From the NCBI GenBank assembly GCA_904066235.2, contig CAJFCV020000003.1, forward strand, positions 7,316,001-7,380,000: a stretch of DNA of 64,000 nt. The letters are read 5' to 3'. This DNA is from Bursaphelenchus xylophilus (lineage: Eukaryota > Nematoda > Chromadorea > Rhabditida > Aphelenchoididae). Below are positions 1-12,048 of the stretch, piece by piece. The number at the start of each line of letters is the position of its first letter. The stretch's first letter is position 1. The notes below the pieces were generated by a model. It saw only the letters and a list, made by a program, of their open reading frames with translations, was not told the origin of the DNA and searched no databases. A program made the position numbers and the translations under genes.

Positions 1-690
1 CCTCCGAGACTTTTCAGTTTTTTTCGGAATGCGCTTGCTTTCTTCTCTTCATATCTCGCTAGCCGTTTGCGCTAGAAACATTTGGCATCTCATTAGAGTG
101 AAAAGCCGCGTTTTGAAAATATAACTATTGTAAAAAATCCAGAAGTAGAAACTTCGCAATGACAATTGAAAGGATTTCATTAGTGCGTTTCTTGGTACAT
201 TAAGGATATTTGGGCCCATACTGTATCTACCACACAATCCACCAGCCGTATTATGAAAAAAAGTCGCGGAGATCGGTTGCTGCTCTAAAGTACAATCTGC
301 TGTGCGATGTTTTGAATGTGGAAAACGGAAAATAATCGTTTTCAAATTTCAGAAAATATGTAAATTTCCTCGGGAAATAAGCGTCGATTTTGGGGAGAAA
401 GTCCATTCTTCTCTTTCCTCTCCGAATTTTTATGCGAAAAAGATTAAATTCCCAAAAAGGGGACTCGAAATAAAATGTTCCGGCCCAATTTTGTCCACAT
501 ATCCATAAAATACTCTAATTAAATTCGTTGCAACTTCCTCCCTCCGAGGAATTTAAATAAACCCGACTCTTTTCCTCGATTACGATGCGATTAGAGAGCC
601 CTGGAACTTTATATTTACCCGATTCCAAATTCAATTATGGTTGAAGTTTGATTAATTTGCAAAAAATAATTCGCATTTAGATTTTGAATA
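1..690. other. non-coding stretch
   Basis: I see no supportable gene. The sequence is A/T-rich with short random reading frames. The distal part (about 690 upward) may be the 3' untranslated region of the minus-strand gene that ends at 1196: an AATAAA reads on the minus strand near 690. Confidence 0.5.
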
Positions 691-1195
691 TTTATTATCA
701 TGACTTCATTGAAGATACGAAAGTTACCGGTACATTGAGGGTCGTTTTGTAAGCAAATATTAACAAGAGTGTATCGAGACATACCATCAGAGCGAGATTA
801 CTGTAAAAGTCTGATGAATATTTTGGCATTCCATATAAGGCAACCATTTTATAGGGAAGGTCGTGGCGGAGAGAAGTAAAATACGACATACATTGAAAGC
901 GGATGGGCGTATATCGAATACGAGGACAATTTGAGATATAAGGACAGGTAATTACAGGTATATGTATGTGAATCGGGCTGAGAAGGGAGTGCTCAGGTGC
1001 GGAGAACGCATTTTTAAGAACTTTGGCACATTTTTTGTGGTTAAGAAATCTTGGCCACTCCAGAAATTCCGAGGCTAAAGTCTTCAGATATTGATATTCG
1101 GCCTGCAGGGACCAATTTCCGAGAATTTCATAAAATTTTAAACCCCGAACTCTGAGCACATCCCCATAAAAAAGATCAGAATGCAGAAACCGCCA

Positions 1196-1450
1196 TCACA
1201 CCGGCGCTGCCGCCACTTTCTCCGTCTGATATATGCCTACAAACTTGTTCGTAGAGGGTATGGACATGAACGAGGACTTCTTGGAAATCTGATTCTCATC
1301 TTCTTCGAAGATTGTGGACAGTTTCTTCATCACCGATCCGTCTGCACATCGTATCTTCTCTACTTTGATAAGATGCCCATTTTTGGAGCGGGTGAATGTG
1401 CTGTGCTCGTCTTTGCTCTCGTTCAGCAATCGACAGCAATTAATACCCAT
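1196..1450 (-). CDS. small N-terminally acylated protein candidate (84 aa), unrecognised
   Basis: Single-exon gene of 84 codons plus stop, reading from the ATG at 1450 down to 1196. I chose this start because the minus strand carries a strong acceptor (CACTTTCAG) that ends 4 nt before the ATG. That is how a trans-spliced nematode message begins. The protein opens MGINCCRLL: glycine 2 with cysteines at 5 and 6 is the classical N-myristoylation plus palmitoylation signature, so membrane attachment is inferred. The rest is hydrophilic, with an acidic patch (FEEDEN) followed by a basic and serine-rich stretch. No signal peptide or transmembrane segment is visible. I do not recognise the family, and no function can be given. 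Alternative: a fortuitous frame. The acceptor position and the Gly-Cys-Cys start together argue against that. Confidence 0.6.
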   Translation of the reverse strand: MGINCCRLLNESKDEHSTFTRSKNGHLIKVEKIRCADGSVMKKLSTIFEEDENQISKKSSFMSIPSTNKFVGIYQTEKVAAAPV

Positions 1451-4400
1451 AATTCTGAAAGTGAAAACATTCAATAAATTCACATAAAGATGAAATGATG
1501 ACTTTAATCGGGTTTGTGTCGCGAAATATAGAAATGTAAATACGGTATGAAAATGTAAATTCAAATAAAGAAACTCTGAAGCCGAGGCTAAAAAACAAAC
1601 TAACGCCCTGAGGCTAAATTCAGGTGTCGGATAAATTTCAAGAATTTGAACAGGTGAAATGACAAACCCTGCCTCCAAAGGCTATCAGAAAACGATTCAC
1701 AAATAATCCGAATATTCAGAAACTCAAAAATTAGACTCAAAAGTAGCTGGAAACAAAGTTAATGAAACTTTACAGTTCCTAGTACACTCCTCCAAATCTT
1801 GGTCACGCTTTTTTCCAATTTCCTCTGAGTTCGGTTTCATAAAATTTTGGAAATAACGCTTCACCCGTTGTTGTAAAATCTCAAGAAATCCGAAAATAAA
1901 TTAATTGAGTGTAAAATATTTGGAAGAGAATAATCCAATAATTAAATTTACGAAAATAGAAAAAGGTGTAATATTGATTTAAAAAAAGGGAAATAATACA
2001 TTTAATTAGCGGGCGTGATGTAACGAAAAGAGCGATGACATTGCTTTAGATTACTGGGAATTACTGGTTTAGGGCGTAGGGAATAAAAAAGGGACAACAA
2101 TGGGATAAAGAAGGATCAAAATCGTATTTTATACTATTCCGCATCAAAGATTGAGTGATATTTGATAAACAGCCGTCTGATAAAACACAAAATAGCTTTA
2201 AAATGCTCAAACGTAAAAAATAAATTGCAAAGTTTGAAGAAAACTTTGGTGCATTTACTTTGAAAGGCATGCGTCCTTGGTGTCGTCAGCAAGCATGATA
2301 TTGTAAGGTCGTTTACATATCCATGATCCGCATAAATATCCGAAAAAAGAAAAGTAAACAAGAAAATTAATCGTATCTTTAAGGGGATTGAGTCCACCGT
2401 TTTTACATCCTAGCCTTTTTAACACTACTGTAATCCCTCTCTAACACTTCCACGCTGTGATGACACTATGATCTATATACGTACCATTCATACTTTTTTT
2501 CCGAATTACACTTTTTTACAAATATATAAAGGTGTCCCGGACATTCGAGCGGATTCTCGGAATCTGCCCATTATGCACCGTTGCCGCATTTTTGAGTTTC
2601 CCCAATTGACGACGTTATTTACTGGCCGTAAATGTCAACAATAATAGACGGAAAACACTTTAGTCGCCTCGCCAAGAGCTTCCAGTAAATTTTTCCGTTC
2701 TCTTGGCCTATCTGAATAATTGGCCCAAACTATTTACGCCGGGTCTTCTGTCAACCGAATTACGTCCCCTCCGAACCCTGGGCCATCGCTTTTCAGAACC
2801 TCGCATCAACCCGAAAATGGATACAAAACATCGCCGGCGGGGATTAGTCCTGTCACTAATACCCTAGTCCCTTCTTCTCTGATATACTCGTCAAGGTTTA
2901 TTATTTCGCTCTAATCTCCATACGTCTTCAGGCGGCGGTTTGAGCGCGTAAATAATCGCGATTAAACATATCAATATTAGGGGGGCTAAGCTACAGGATT
3001 TTAAATATAAAGGTGTCAACAGATGGATAATATTTAAGATGTTCAATGTAGAGGTGTTTTAAAGGAAGGAATGACCATATCGTACGGACATATTCAAGAC
3101 AAAAAAGTGTAAACTCATGAACAAGAAGCTGTGTTGATAAAATACGCACTCTTCTTATCTCTATTGTCAGCCGAAAAAGGCATATACCGCGAACATATAA
3201 TCCACAACAGAGAACATACACAAGTACATGTAAATTGCATCAGGAATCCCTACAACCAGACAAAGATTACTTCCTCTTCTGGAGGTGGCAAAAAGTCGTC
3301 TAAAACAACATCCAAGCCAATATTCGAGTACTCTTAAACCCCTTTTTTTGCCCCTGTTTGGAAAGCAAATAAATGACCCGGCAATTAATTGGCTCTTAAT
3401 TAAGCGAACTATTTTGGCATCCCCCATTTATCTGTGGAAAGTGGTATATTTAGATGTAAAAGAAAGGCAATGATTAGGGCATGTACAAAGAGTTGGATCT
3501 GCAAAAGTAATTAGCAGGGCACAGGTGGAAGAAAGTAATTAGGGACATCTGGAAATCGGGACAAAAATATCATTTTCAAAAGAAAGTTCTAACATTTTTG
3601 AACTTTACAATGCAGGACTTTGTTATGTATGCAACATTTGGTGTCGTAAAAGCGTAAGAGCTTTAAAGTCCAGACAAAAACCATTTCAATAGGCTGTAAT
3701 GTGGCATGAACTTTAAAGTTTTCCTTATCAGTCGTCTAAAATAAATTCTGACATTGATAAGCCTACAAGTCTCTATTACTCTCTAAGTGTCTAAGAGAAG
3801 GCAGATTAACCGACGTATGGAAATCATGGTGAAAGTGTGACATATCCCATTTTTAGGGATATGTCACACCGACATTAAGCACCGCCGCAAGGCTTGTTCT
3901 ACGACTTCAGACGCCCATTTACATAAATTCTTGCAATTAGAATTAACATTAATTCAAATTCAATCAACAGCTAATTAATCTGAAGTAAATCCAGAAAGGG
4001 GGATGAGAGTGGATCCTCTTACCCTCTTTTACACCCCTTTTATTAACATCCCAATGATTTCCGACAACAAATCGTGTCCTGGAAAAGGAGGGAAAGAGAT
4101 CCATTTCAAATAAAAGATACTTTAAATGGGCTGGGTCCTCCGAATAGCAGTTCTAACACCATTGTGATTTCATGCACGTGTCGCGACTTTATGGGAAGGG
4201 ATCCGGAGTGTGCTTACAAAATGGTGTGAGAGTTTATTTGGCTGTGAATGGGACGGGAAGATCATGTGATCACATTTGATTTGAGTCCGAATTTAAGTCC
4301 GATCTATATCACATTCAAATCCAGCAGAACAACTGGAAGTGGGAAAAGGTCTGGCGAGAAATTTAACACGCCTATTGAACATGTTGGAGGTCGTGATTTG

Positions 4401-7400
4401 CCAAACTAAATATTAAGATATTACAGTTGATACATCTTCTGCAATTACTGAGTCCATTGGATATAATTTGCAGACAATCCTCTAATTTGTACGTTCCAAT
4501 GAAACAAGAAGATTAAATGGAGCACAACGTGTTCCGAGTATGTAAATATACCCGGTTATAACTACAGATTACATATGGGAGACCAGGATCCTACACCAGA
4601 CATAAATTCCCATTCTCAGGGAAAAAGCCCGTGCTTCCTACAGCATCAGACCAAATATTCGCAATGTAACGCATATGAGAATAATTTAATACGTTTCAAA
4701 GCGTTTACTGTGGCGATTGGCCTTTCTTTCCCCGTCATCGCATAATCCCCTAAACTTAATCTGTGTAACCACAGGCCACCTGAATCATGAAAAATATTCC
4801 AAAACAAACGCATTGTAAAGCCCTGAAGTCACCACGTTCTTTACGCTCTCTTACGCGTGTAAAACCACGCTTACGTAATCAGCGGATAAATCCAAAAATA
4901 TTAAAAACGATGGAACAAAAAGAAGAAAAGACAACTCCAGATTAAAATGGATTTCATGGGAATGGTTTTATCACTGTCAAAAATGACTTTAAAATTTCAG
5001 GGAAAGAAAAATAAATGGTAAACGGAATGTCTATGTCTTATGTAAATAGCCATAAAACACAGCGGCAGTTCCATAAACAACATGTGTAATGTCCTTGATC
5101 TAATAAAACTTGCAGACTAGACCCCCAATTCTCCGAGGAAATTAAAATCCGGAGTTTAAGGGCAAAATTCGGATAAAGTTTATGAGGACCAAAATCCCCA
5201 ATTTATTGAATTACATAAGTATTGAAAGAAACATGCTTTTTATTTCCATAATCTCAAATTGCGCCGCCAAAAGAATAAAAGAGCAACGAGAAAGCACATT
5301 TGTGATAACGGGTATGATAATGGGGGTGAAAGGGTACGAATTTGGTCCTTTTAGAGGGATGAGAAAACGGTCAAAGGCCGGAATTTGCAGAGTGTTGTAA
5401 GAGAATTTTACAGTTTTTAAAACTGCATTTTTTGGGCTTAAAAACCACGGTAGAATGAAAGAATCTTTGCCCCCATTTTAGTACGTTTCTTAAATGTTTT
5501 GTACTTCTAAAGCCATCAAAGATCTTCGCGTTCCATAAACCAGCAGATTTTTGATCTCTAACTATCTCCAAGAATATATAGGAACACACCGAATTTACTC
5601 ACTCTTTAGCCTATATTACAAATTTAACTATTACAACCAATTCAGTAAACACAAAACAAAAATTAGTCCAGAGAACATGACCAGCAGACAGCGGAAATGG
5701 AAAGAATGCCCGCAAATTGCCGCAAAATACGATAAAAAACCAAATACTAACACAATAAGATGACAAAGTTTGCTTTACAGCCCGTCAAACCCAACGGAAT
5801 ATGGATAAGTTAACGGGGATTAGATTAGAGTTAATCCCCAACTTAAATTAAATGAAAGATACGATGGTTGTGTAATCTCATGGGGCCAAAACTCTTTTAA
5901 AAATCTGGAGAAAGTGACACATACAAGTTGTTTGAATTTGTAAAACAAATATAGTTTGCAGATGATCAGAGATTTGGGCACGTGACCTTGGTTAAGGTCG
6001 TGGCTGAATTGCAGTCAAAACTCTGCCCCTGACGGATCAATCAATTTTCGTCTTATTTTTTTGGTCTTTTCGAACTGATCGAAAACACGAATGAGTAACT
6101 AGAGAAGCTGTGGAAATGGGCATGAGAAAACAATAGGGTAATAAACAAGCCCGGTGGCCCTGATTACCTTCAGGATAAAAGAACCGTCAAAAAGGAAGAA
6201 CCGGCGCCCATTTAAGTTCGTTGGTAGATGATATAACGACAAGTCACACATTTCACAAATCGCTACAGACTTTTCTTCAGGAAGAGAGTGTAATAAAGCG
6301 ATAAGATCACCGAAAAGAGCATCAATGTGACTGCTATGTCTCTGTGACTACTATCATTGCTTTCACCGAAATTTTATTGTGGCATTCCAAATGGTTCTCC
6401 AGGAATTAATTTTCAGAGAAAATGGCCAAACCCTTCTAAAAATGCAAGCCCCGGAAATGCCACTCGACCTAATATTATTAATCATAGGACTCATTAATTC
6501 CTGAAGGCTTGTGATGCATGGAAAAGGAAAACTTTGGAAGATATAAATTGCCCTTAAGGCCTATTTATATTCGAGGAAGTCTCATGAATAACAAGCCTCC
6601 AGTTTTGTTTCAAATGAGGCTAGTTTCAAGTTTATCCTTGAATTCCCTTGCATATCTTGAGGGCTGGAGAACACTGAGAACAAAGGGGTCATTAGAAAAT
6701 ATGCGAGGAATGAATGAAGTAGAATTTTTTGAAAAAGACAGATGTCAAAAATTACTGTGATTTTACAAACTAAGATCCTTGTGGATTGCAACAAATATGT
6801 AGACAATAACTTCGGATTCGCGTCATTCTTCGCCCCCACAATTCAATTTTTCTATTTTTCATGACTTTCGTAGGCCGAATTCAAAAGTTATTATAAATCT
6901 GAACTTCAAAGTCTTTGCCATTGCTCATTCTACCTCCATACAGAGCCCAAAGGATCGTTGAGAAAAACCATTAAGCCCTCCGGGTTCCGAATCCAGCCCC
7001 CAACTCGTACGTCCCGTTCAAGAATAAATATTCAATAAGAATTGAATCTCGTCCCGTTTGTTGCTAAGAAATCTTTTATTGGAGATCCATCATTTTATAT
7101 GTGATAAATAAAATTCTTTTGGGAAAATATAATATCATGTTTTTTGGCAATCGCTACGCAAAAAAATGACAATTTTGACAAAAGACCTGAGTGGCCACTG
7201 CCTCAGGGGTCGAATTTCAAAAGACGGCAGGTTGGAAAGGTATTCATATCCTTTGAACAAAGGATCAGAGAGATCGAAGGTCATACAAAAGTAATAGAAT
7301 TACAGTATATGTATGGAATACCCGTAATTTTAAGAAAATTTGTGTTACCGTCCGCGTCAATTAAAAGTGAAGTCTCCATTTTGAGTCCGCTATGGTCTTG

Positions 7401-7978
7401 AGGCAAAACAATGTTCTTGCAGTTATATTCTGCACGAAACCACGATGCAGAGTGTCAATTTTCTTGGTTTTGCAACCTATATTTGTAATCAGTAATTTTT
7501 GAGCGGAAATTATTAAAAAACTTAATCTTTTGAGTTACCTATCTTTGTTGATAAAATATCTGATGGGTGAGCAACGACCAAGGTACATAGCCGCGGTCAC
7601 AGCAAGGGTTATAGCGTTAAACGGCGTTGCCTCGAAGGCACCTCCTTTATGGTTTCTGTGCCGTTGTCCTACTGTATCTTTTGAAGTTTTGACGCGTTCA
7701 GGAAAGTTTATATAGTTGTCTCCATTTACTCATTAAATTAGCCCAAGTTTTCCTACTCTCCCCTCTTTCGTATTTCCATTTATTTTTGGGCAAAAAGAAC
7801 TGGAGAGAAAGAGCATGGCTTTCGGCCGAAGATGGCGACGCGGCCGACGTAAAATCCACTTTTTTGGACAAAAAGGCACACGCATTCGTTGACCAGATAA
7901 TATCGATATAAGGGCTTGGTTTTCACTCACTCACTCGTTACCGAATATGTTTTTAGAGCAATTATTTTTACATTTTAG
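1451..7978. other. gene-poor intergenic region
   Basis: About 6.5 kb without a gene I can support. It contains one perfect 14-bp hairpin (3835-3869). A minus-strand frame at 2134-2397 opens with a signal-peptide-like segment but has no acceptor or homology to back it. The last 250 bases before 7979 presumably hold the GGA promoter: a GAAGATGGCG motif (YY1-like core) lies near 7830, and a TTTTAG acceptor touches the GGA ATG. Confidence 0.5.
3835..3869. repeat. perfect 14-bp inverted repeat with 7-nt loop
   Basis: GTGTGACATATCCC (3835-3848) is followed by ATTTTTA and then by its exact reverse complement (3856-3869). No gene is near. It would form a stable hairpin in DNA or RNA. Confidence 0.95.
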
Positions 7979-10081
7979 ATGGCCTCATCTGAGGATACCC
8001 TGGAGTTTCTGATTGCCAAAGCAACAGATCCCTTTGGAGCTGACGCCAATCAAAAATCAGAGAGCATCAGTAAAATATGTGCAAAGATTGATGAAGATTT
8101 CGAAGGACCATTTGTTGCGATGAAGTTGTTGTCCTATAAAATGCTGAGTCCCAATCAACAAGAAGCCCTTAACTCATTGGACGTGAGTTTTTTAAAGTTT
8201 TTTGTTTAATTTTTAGATGTGAAATTGTAGAAAATGCAAATTCCTCGACCCTCCTAAATAACGATGACTTTAGGTAATGGACGCAGTAATAAATCGAGGA
8301 GGCCTTCGTTGTGCCAACGAATTAGGAAAATATAAATTTCTCAACCAATTTATCCGCCTTTTATCATCAAAATATCAAGGATCCCAGACTTGTGACAATG
8401 TAAAACGAAAAGCAATAGAATTATTATATGCTTGGACCCAGTCATTCCGGCATTTGGATAAACTGCAGCAAGTTTATAATTCATTGAAAAAGGAGAAGAT
8501 AATTGAAAGCGACCCAGTGCTGGAGGCTTCACAAATACCTAAACTCACTACAAGAGAACAAAGAGTTTGTGCGATGGGAGACGAGGAGAAAGAGAAGTTG
8601 TTATCACAGTTATTGCGGAGTAGAAATCCAGAAGATTTACAGGCAGCTAATCGTATGATCAAGAGCATGGTCAGAACTGTAAGTAAGCCTACTTTAACTG
8701 CAATTGTATTGCAGGAAGAAAATAAGTTTGAATCCGAAAGGAAACGCAACGAATTGATAGAAACCGCCCGAGTCAAGTCTGGCCTTCTAAATGACCTCAT
8801 GGATGCCTCTTCATTGGATCGCCGTTGCGCTGACATTAGTCTACTTTATGACCTTTTTGAAAGTCTGATCAATCTGCGCCCAAAACTTTTTCATTTGGCT
8901 GCAGAGGCAGCCGAACGAAGCGACGAAAGAATGGCCGAGATTTTAGCATTGAATGATGATTTGAATCAAACAATTCAGAGGTATAAAGGCGGATTCGAAG
9001 ATTTTGTAAACGCGGAGAGAACGAGGACACAAGGAGAAAAAGATAACGGTGAGCTTGGTTTTCACGGAGTCTACTTTTGTATTCAGGAAAGAGGGAACAT
9101 CGAGTGAGTGAGCCGTGTCTTATCGATGGATTTGGCGAAAGTTACAACCAAATCGAGGAAGTTACAAGACAGGTGGACGTCTTAAATTTCAGGCAAGTCA
9201 GCTTCTTTTTTTGCTGCGACGCACAGTGCATCTGCCAACTTTTGAAACTTGTGGGAAGCACTGTGCGCGCAACACAAACCAAATCCTGATAAAGTAACCC
9301 ATCTTCCCTTTAGTGGCAATAATGACAAACAAAGTGAAACACACCATGACATTGACTCCGACTTCCTCACCTTTGCTTGCCCATCCACTTCATACAATAA
9401 CGAAATCAAAAGTACCAGCCAAAATGATGATCTTGAAAGTATTCTGATGAACGACGGGACAAAATGCAATGGAAATGTAAGCATACATCTATTTTATTCA
9501 CATAATTTAGGCCCGACAACCTCAACGACCAGTCGAAAACGACAATTTCTTACTCAAAGATGTACAAATAACGCTTGACGAGGTTGATTTCTGTAAGTTG
9601 TGTCCAATAGAGTCTGAAGATAATATTTTTAGTGCCCGCTGAGCCCATTGTATTTTGCGATCGACCAATAGTAAAAGGGTTACTGTACTTTATCAACCCA
9701 AAGGAAGTACTGGATCCCTCGATAATCTGCACTCTTGCGACGTTAGCCTTCACTTCAACGCAAGAAATCAACAATGTGGCCTTTTCTCTGAGCGTTAAAT
9801 CACCTGTAGGTTGACCTAACATCTGTTTAATCATTGTTTTAGATTTTTACATATCGAAATGTCGATTCGCAAGTACATAAAATCTCCGCATTCAATCCAC
9901 TAAAGCCGACTCCAACACTAAATCAAGTGTTTTTATTGCTGCCTTTGGCTGGGGGACATGATAATGTAGGTTAAAACTCTGTATTAAACGCTAACCTTGG
10001 CCTTAGATTCAAGTGGAATATGAATTATCAAGCGATTCATTCAATTATACGGGAACATTCAAATTGCCTTTGCCAAAATGA
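7979..10081 (+). CDS. apt-9: GGA-family clathrin adaptor (VHS-GAT-hinge-GAE)
   Basis: Golgi-localised, gamma-ear-containing, ARF-binding adaptor that sorts cargo from the trans-Golgi network to endosomes. Exons seen: 7979-8182, 8274-9048, 9087 onward, a hinge exon ending 9476, then 9511-9592, 9633-9805, 9843-9965 and 10007-10081. Residues about 5-140 are a VHS domain (DTLEFLIAKATDP..., VMDAVINRGG). Residues about 165-290 are a helical GAT domain. An acidic hinge follows (NDDLESILMNDG, resembling an acidic-dileucine or clathrin-box region). The C-terminal 120 residues are a gamma-adaptin-ear beta-sandwich (LDEVDFLPAEPIVF..., IFTYRNVDSQVHKIS). The ATG directly follows a TTTTAG acceptor, so the message is probably trans-spliced. 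The joint between 9087 and about 9310 is unresolved: the hinge frame meets a TGA near 9241 unless a further intron is present. C. elegans has one GGA-type gene (apt-9). Confidence 0.9.
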
Positions 10082-10116
10082 TATTGTAAATTTATAATCT
10101 TATAATACTTTAGTGT

Positions 10117-10122
10117 AATAAA
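10117..10122 (+). terminator. poly(A) signal AATAAA of the GGA gene
   Basis: A canonical AATAAA lies 36 nt after the GGA stop codon and 50 nt before the X-box of the next gene. Confidence 0.7.
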
Positions 10123-10171
10123 CAGATACCATTCTGCAATTTGGTTTTTCCAAAAATTTCCGTATCGAGTG

Positions 10172-10185
10172 GTGGCCATAGCAAC
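10172..10185 (+). promoter_or_regulatory. RFX-type X-box upstream of TMEM218
   Basis: GTGGCCATAGCAAC is an imperfect palindrome that fits the nematode X-box (GTTNCC-AT-RGNAAC) with one mismatch in the first half-site and a perfect second half-site. It ends 54 bp before the TMEM218 ATG, which is the usual distance for DAF-19/RFX targets in C. elegans. TMEM218 is a transition-zone protein, so RFX control makes sense. The match was read by eye and is not statistically tested. Confidence 0.7.
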
Positions 10186-10239
10186 GGGAAAAATTTCGAC
10201 GCCCAAAACTCAGCGCAAAACCTTATTTTCGCAAAGAAA

Positions 10240-10617
10240 ATGTCGATTCGAATCGGGGATCTTGGCCTCGGGGTAATTATTTTATGTACTCTTTGGGGAG
10301 TATGCATGACTTTATTCTTGGCACTGGCCAGAAGCCGAGGAGTGTAAGTTCAAAAGCAAATTGAATACCTAAAATTTAGAGAAGCCGGTCTAAAATACAT
10401 TGTGCTTGCTGCAATCCCCACAATAATATTGTTGGTATGGCCGAAAGAAAGTTGCGATCAGATCGTCCCTGAGCCCAGAGATCCAAGCATTCCGATCGAT
10501 TACATTGCTATTCCTAGATTTATATTGGCAGCTGTCTTGGTTCTATTAACTTTCGGATTTGGTATTCAATGGATTCAACATCAACTCTTCTTTGTGGAAA
10601 AAGCGATAATAGTTTAA
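10240..10617 (+). CDS. tmem-218: TMEM218 homologue, ciliary transition-zone membrane protein
   Basis: Two exons (10240-10343 and 10380-10617, intron only 36 nt) encode 113 residues, close to the 115 of human TMEM218. The protein has an N-terminal hydrophobic helix (DLGLGVIILCTLWGVCMTLF), a short basic linker (ARSRGVEAG), a second helix (YIVLAAIPTIILLVWP), a polar loop, and a third helix (FILAAVLVLLTFGFGI). Order and spacing match TMEM218, a component of the MKS/tectonic transition-zone complex at the base of cilia. Assignment rests on topology, length and resemblance around the first two helices rather than on a catalytic motif. It lies only 158 bp behind the GGA stop codon, so co-transcription is possible. 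However, its own X-box (10172-10185) suggests separate, cilium-specific control. Confidence 0.8.
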
Positions 10618-10783
10618 CCAGAGTTACCGCCTTATTTCGGCTATGTTATACTTTTTTGAACTCAAGAAACTCTTACCTCAAATGAATCTATAATCAAATT
10701 TGTAGAGTAGGCTCATTTTATATGTTCGAAATTTCCTAAACAACAAAATTATGATGTTTATACTAATTGTCAATCCGTATCGT

Positions 10784-11419
10784 TTACTTTTCCTTCTTGG
10801 CTGAGGCAGCAACTACAAGAAGACTGATCAGAACGGACAATCCAAGTACGGCCCATCCACTCTTATAAACGGTGGGAAGGTCAGTTCCTTTGGCCAAGTC
10901 AAAGCCAACGAGTCTCAGGCCATTCAATGCGTAGAAGACAATGTTAAAGGAGATGAAGAACTTGAACGGGGCCGTTACAACAGCTGGAAGTCCTCGGAAA
11001 TACTCAATGAACTCAGCATAACTGACTGGACCAACCATAAATCCAATACCTCCGAGAAGAAGGGCTACAAAAACAGAGTTAGCGAAGAGTCTGATACCTA
11101 AACAGCAACAATAAACTGAACAACTTACTTCCACCCATCAGACATCCGCAAATTCGATGGGCTCCGGAAAGAACCCATGTGAGTTGGGGTTTGTAAATGG
11201 TCAAATGAGGTGCAATAGGCCGGTTCAGGGCCTTCTGGTTCTTGAGGTATTGATATCCCCAACTCTGGACTGGAGTCTTGGCTTCGCTTGGTTTAAGAGC
11301 GCTGAAAAACAGTTTAGGCAAATAGTTGAAGTCAACAGAATATAATTGAACCCTTACCTGGTTTTGAATTGGCGAACAGAGATTGCGCATCTCTGAACGG
11401 ATAAACGAGCGACTAACAT
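10784..11419 (-). CDS. mev-1: succinate dehydrogenase cytochrome b560 subunit (SDHC)
   Basis: Membrane anchor subunit of mitochondrial complex II. It carries the heme b and ubiquinone sites and passes electrons from succinate to quinone. Exons on the minus strand: 11358-11419, 11129-11301 and 10784-11097, giving 182 residues, which is the length I remember for C. elegans MEV-1. The N-terminus ([20 protein letters not shown]) is a basic, acid-free mitochondrial presequence. The family signature [20 protein letters not shown] follows at about residue 50-70, then [12 protein letters not shown], with the Ser/Arg region that contacts quinone and the histidine expected near heme. Three transmembrane helices follow, ending in a lysine-rich tail. 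A GTTTTTTAG acceptor 17 nt before the ATG suggests trans-splicing. It converges on TMEM218, with 166 bp between the stop codons. Confidence 0.95.
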
Positions 11420-11880
11420 TTTGCTGGTTCACAACTAAAAAACAATGTACACTAATTAGAAAAAACAAAAAAAATGTATAACATATAATATGCAAATCAA
11501 ATGGCGACTATCTAGCTCAACACGGATTACAAGTTGTTCTATGAAAGTTCTGAGAACTTACTCGATCTACCACGAGAATTCTTTTTTTTACATTATTTGC
11601 AAAACAAGAAGTGCGAACTGCGCCCATGTTCCGCCAAAAGTTTGAAGCGAAATTATACGAAAAACAGATTGTGTAATCATCGATTGGGCGTTCCTTTTAC
11701 TTTACAATCTTTTGTTTTATTATGTTTGAAATTGCTTTGTGCCGTTATGATCCATTTGCAACGTAATCTTATGCCAATTTTTCTGCTCTCCCCTTTCAAA
11801 ATCCCGCTTTTCCCTGCGAATCAGGGTGAAAGGGCTTGGTTAAGAAATGTCTGTGCGTTTATTTCTGCGTCTTTAGCGAA

Positions 11881-11888
11881 TATATAAA
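11881..11888 (+). promoter_or_regulatory. TATA box of the ALYREF gene
   Basis: TATATAAA lies about 30 bp before a pyrimidine-rich start region (TTTCTTCATC, from 11901) and about 160 bp before the ALYREF ATG. Spacing fits a TATA plus initiator promoter. Confidence 0.55.
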
Positions 11889-12048
11889 GTCAAGTGACAG
11901 TTTCTTCATCTATTGTTTTATTCAACAACATTCAGTCGCGCTTTCGACCTCAACTTTGTATCTGATCTGATCTCGTTTGTATCATCAATCTCCAACTGCA
12001 ACAACCTTTATTCCATTCAATTCTAGATAACCGTTTATATTGATCGAA

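Noticed and set aside
698..1159. 153-codon minus-strand frame ending next to AATAAA
   Set aside because: No acceptor, no recognisable domain, odd composition. More likely the 3' untranslated region of the gene ending at 1196.
2134..2397. Minus-strand frame with signal-peptide-like start (MDSIPLKIRLIFLFTFLF)
   Set aside because: No acceptor before the ATG, no homology, and the remainder is Phe/Lys-rich as expected from A/T-rich noise.
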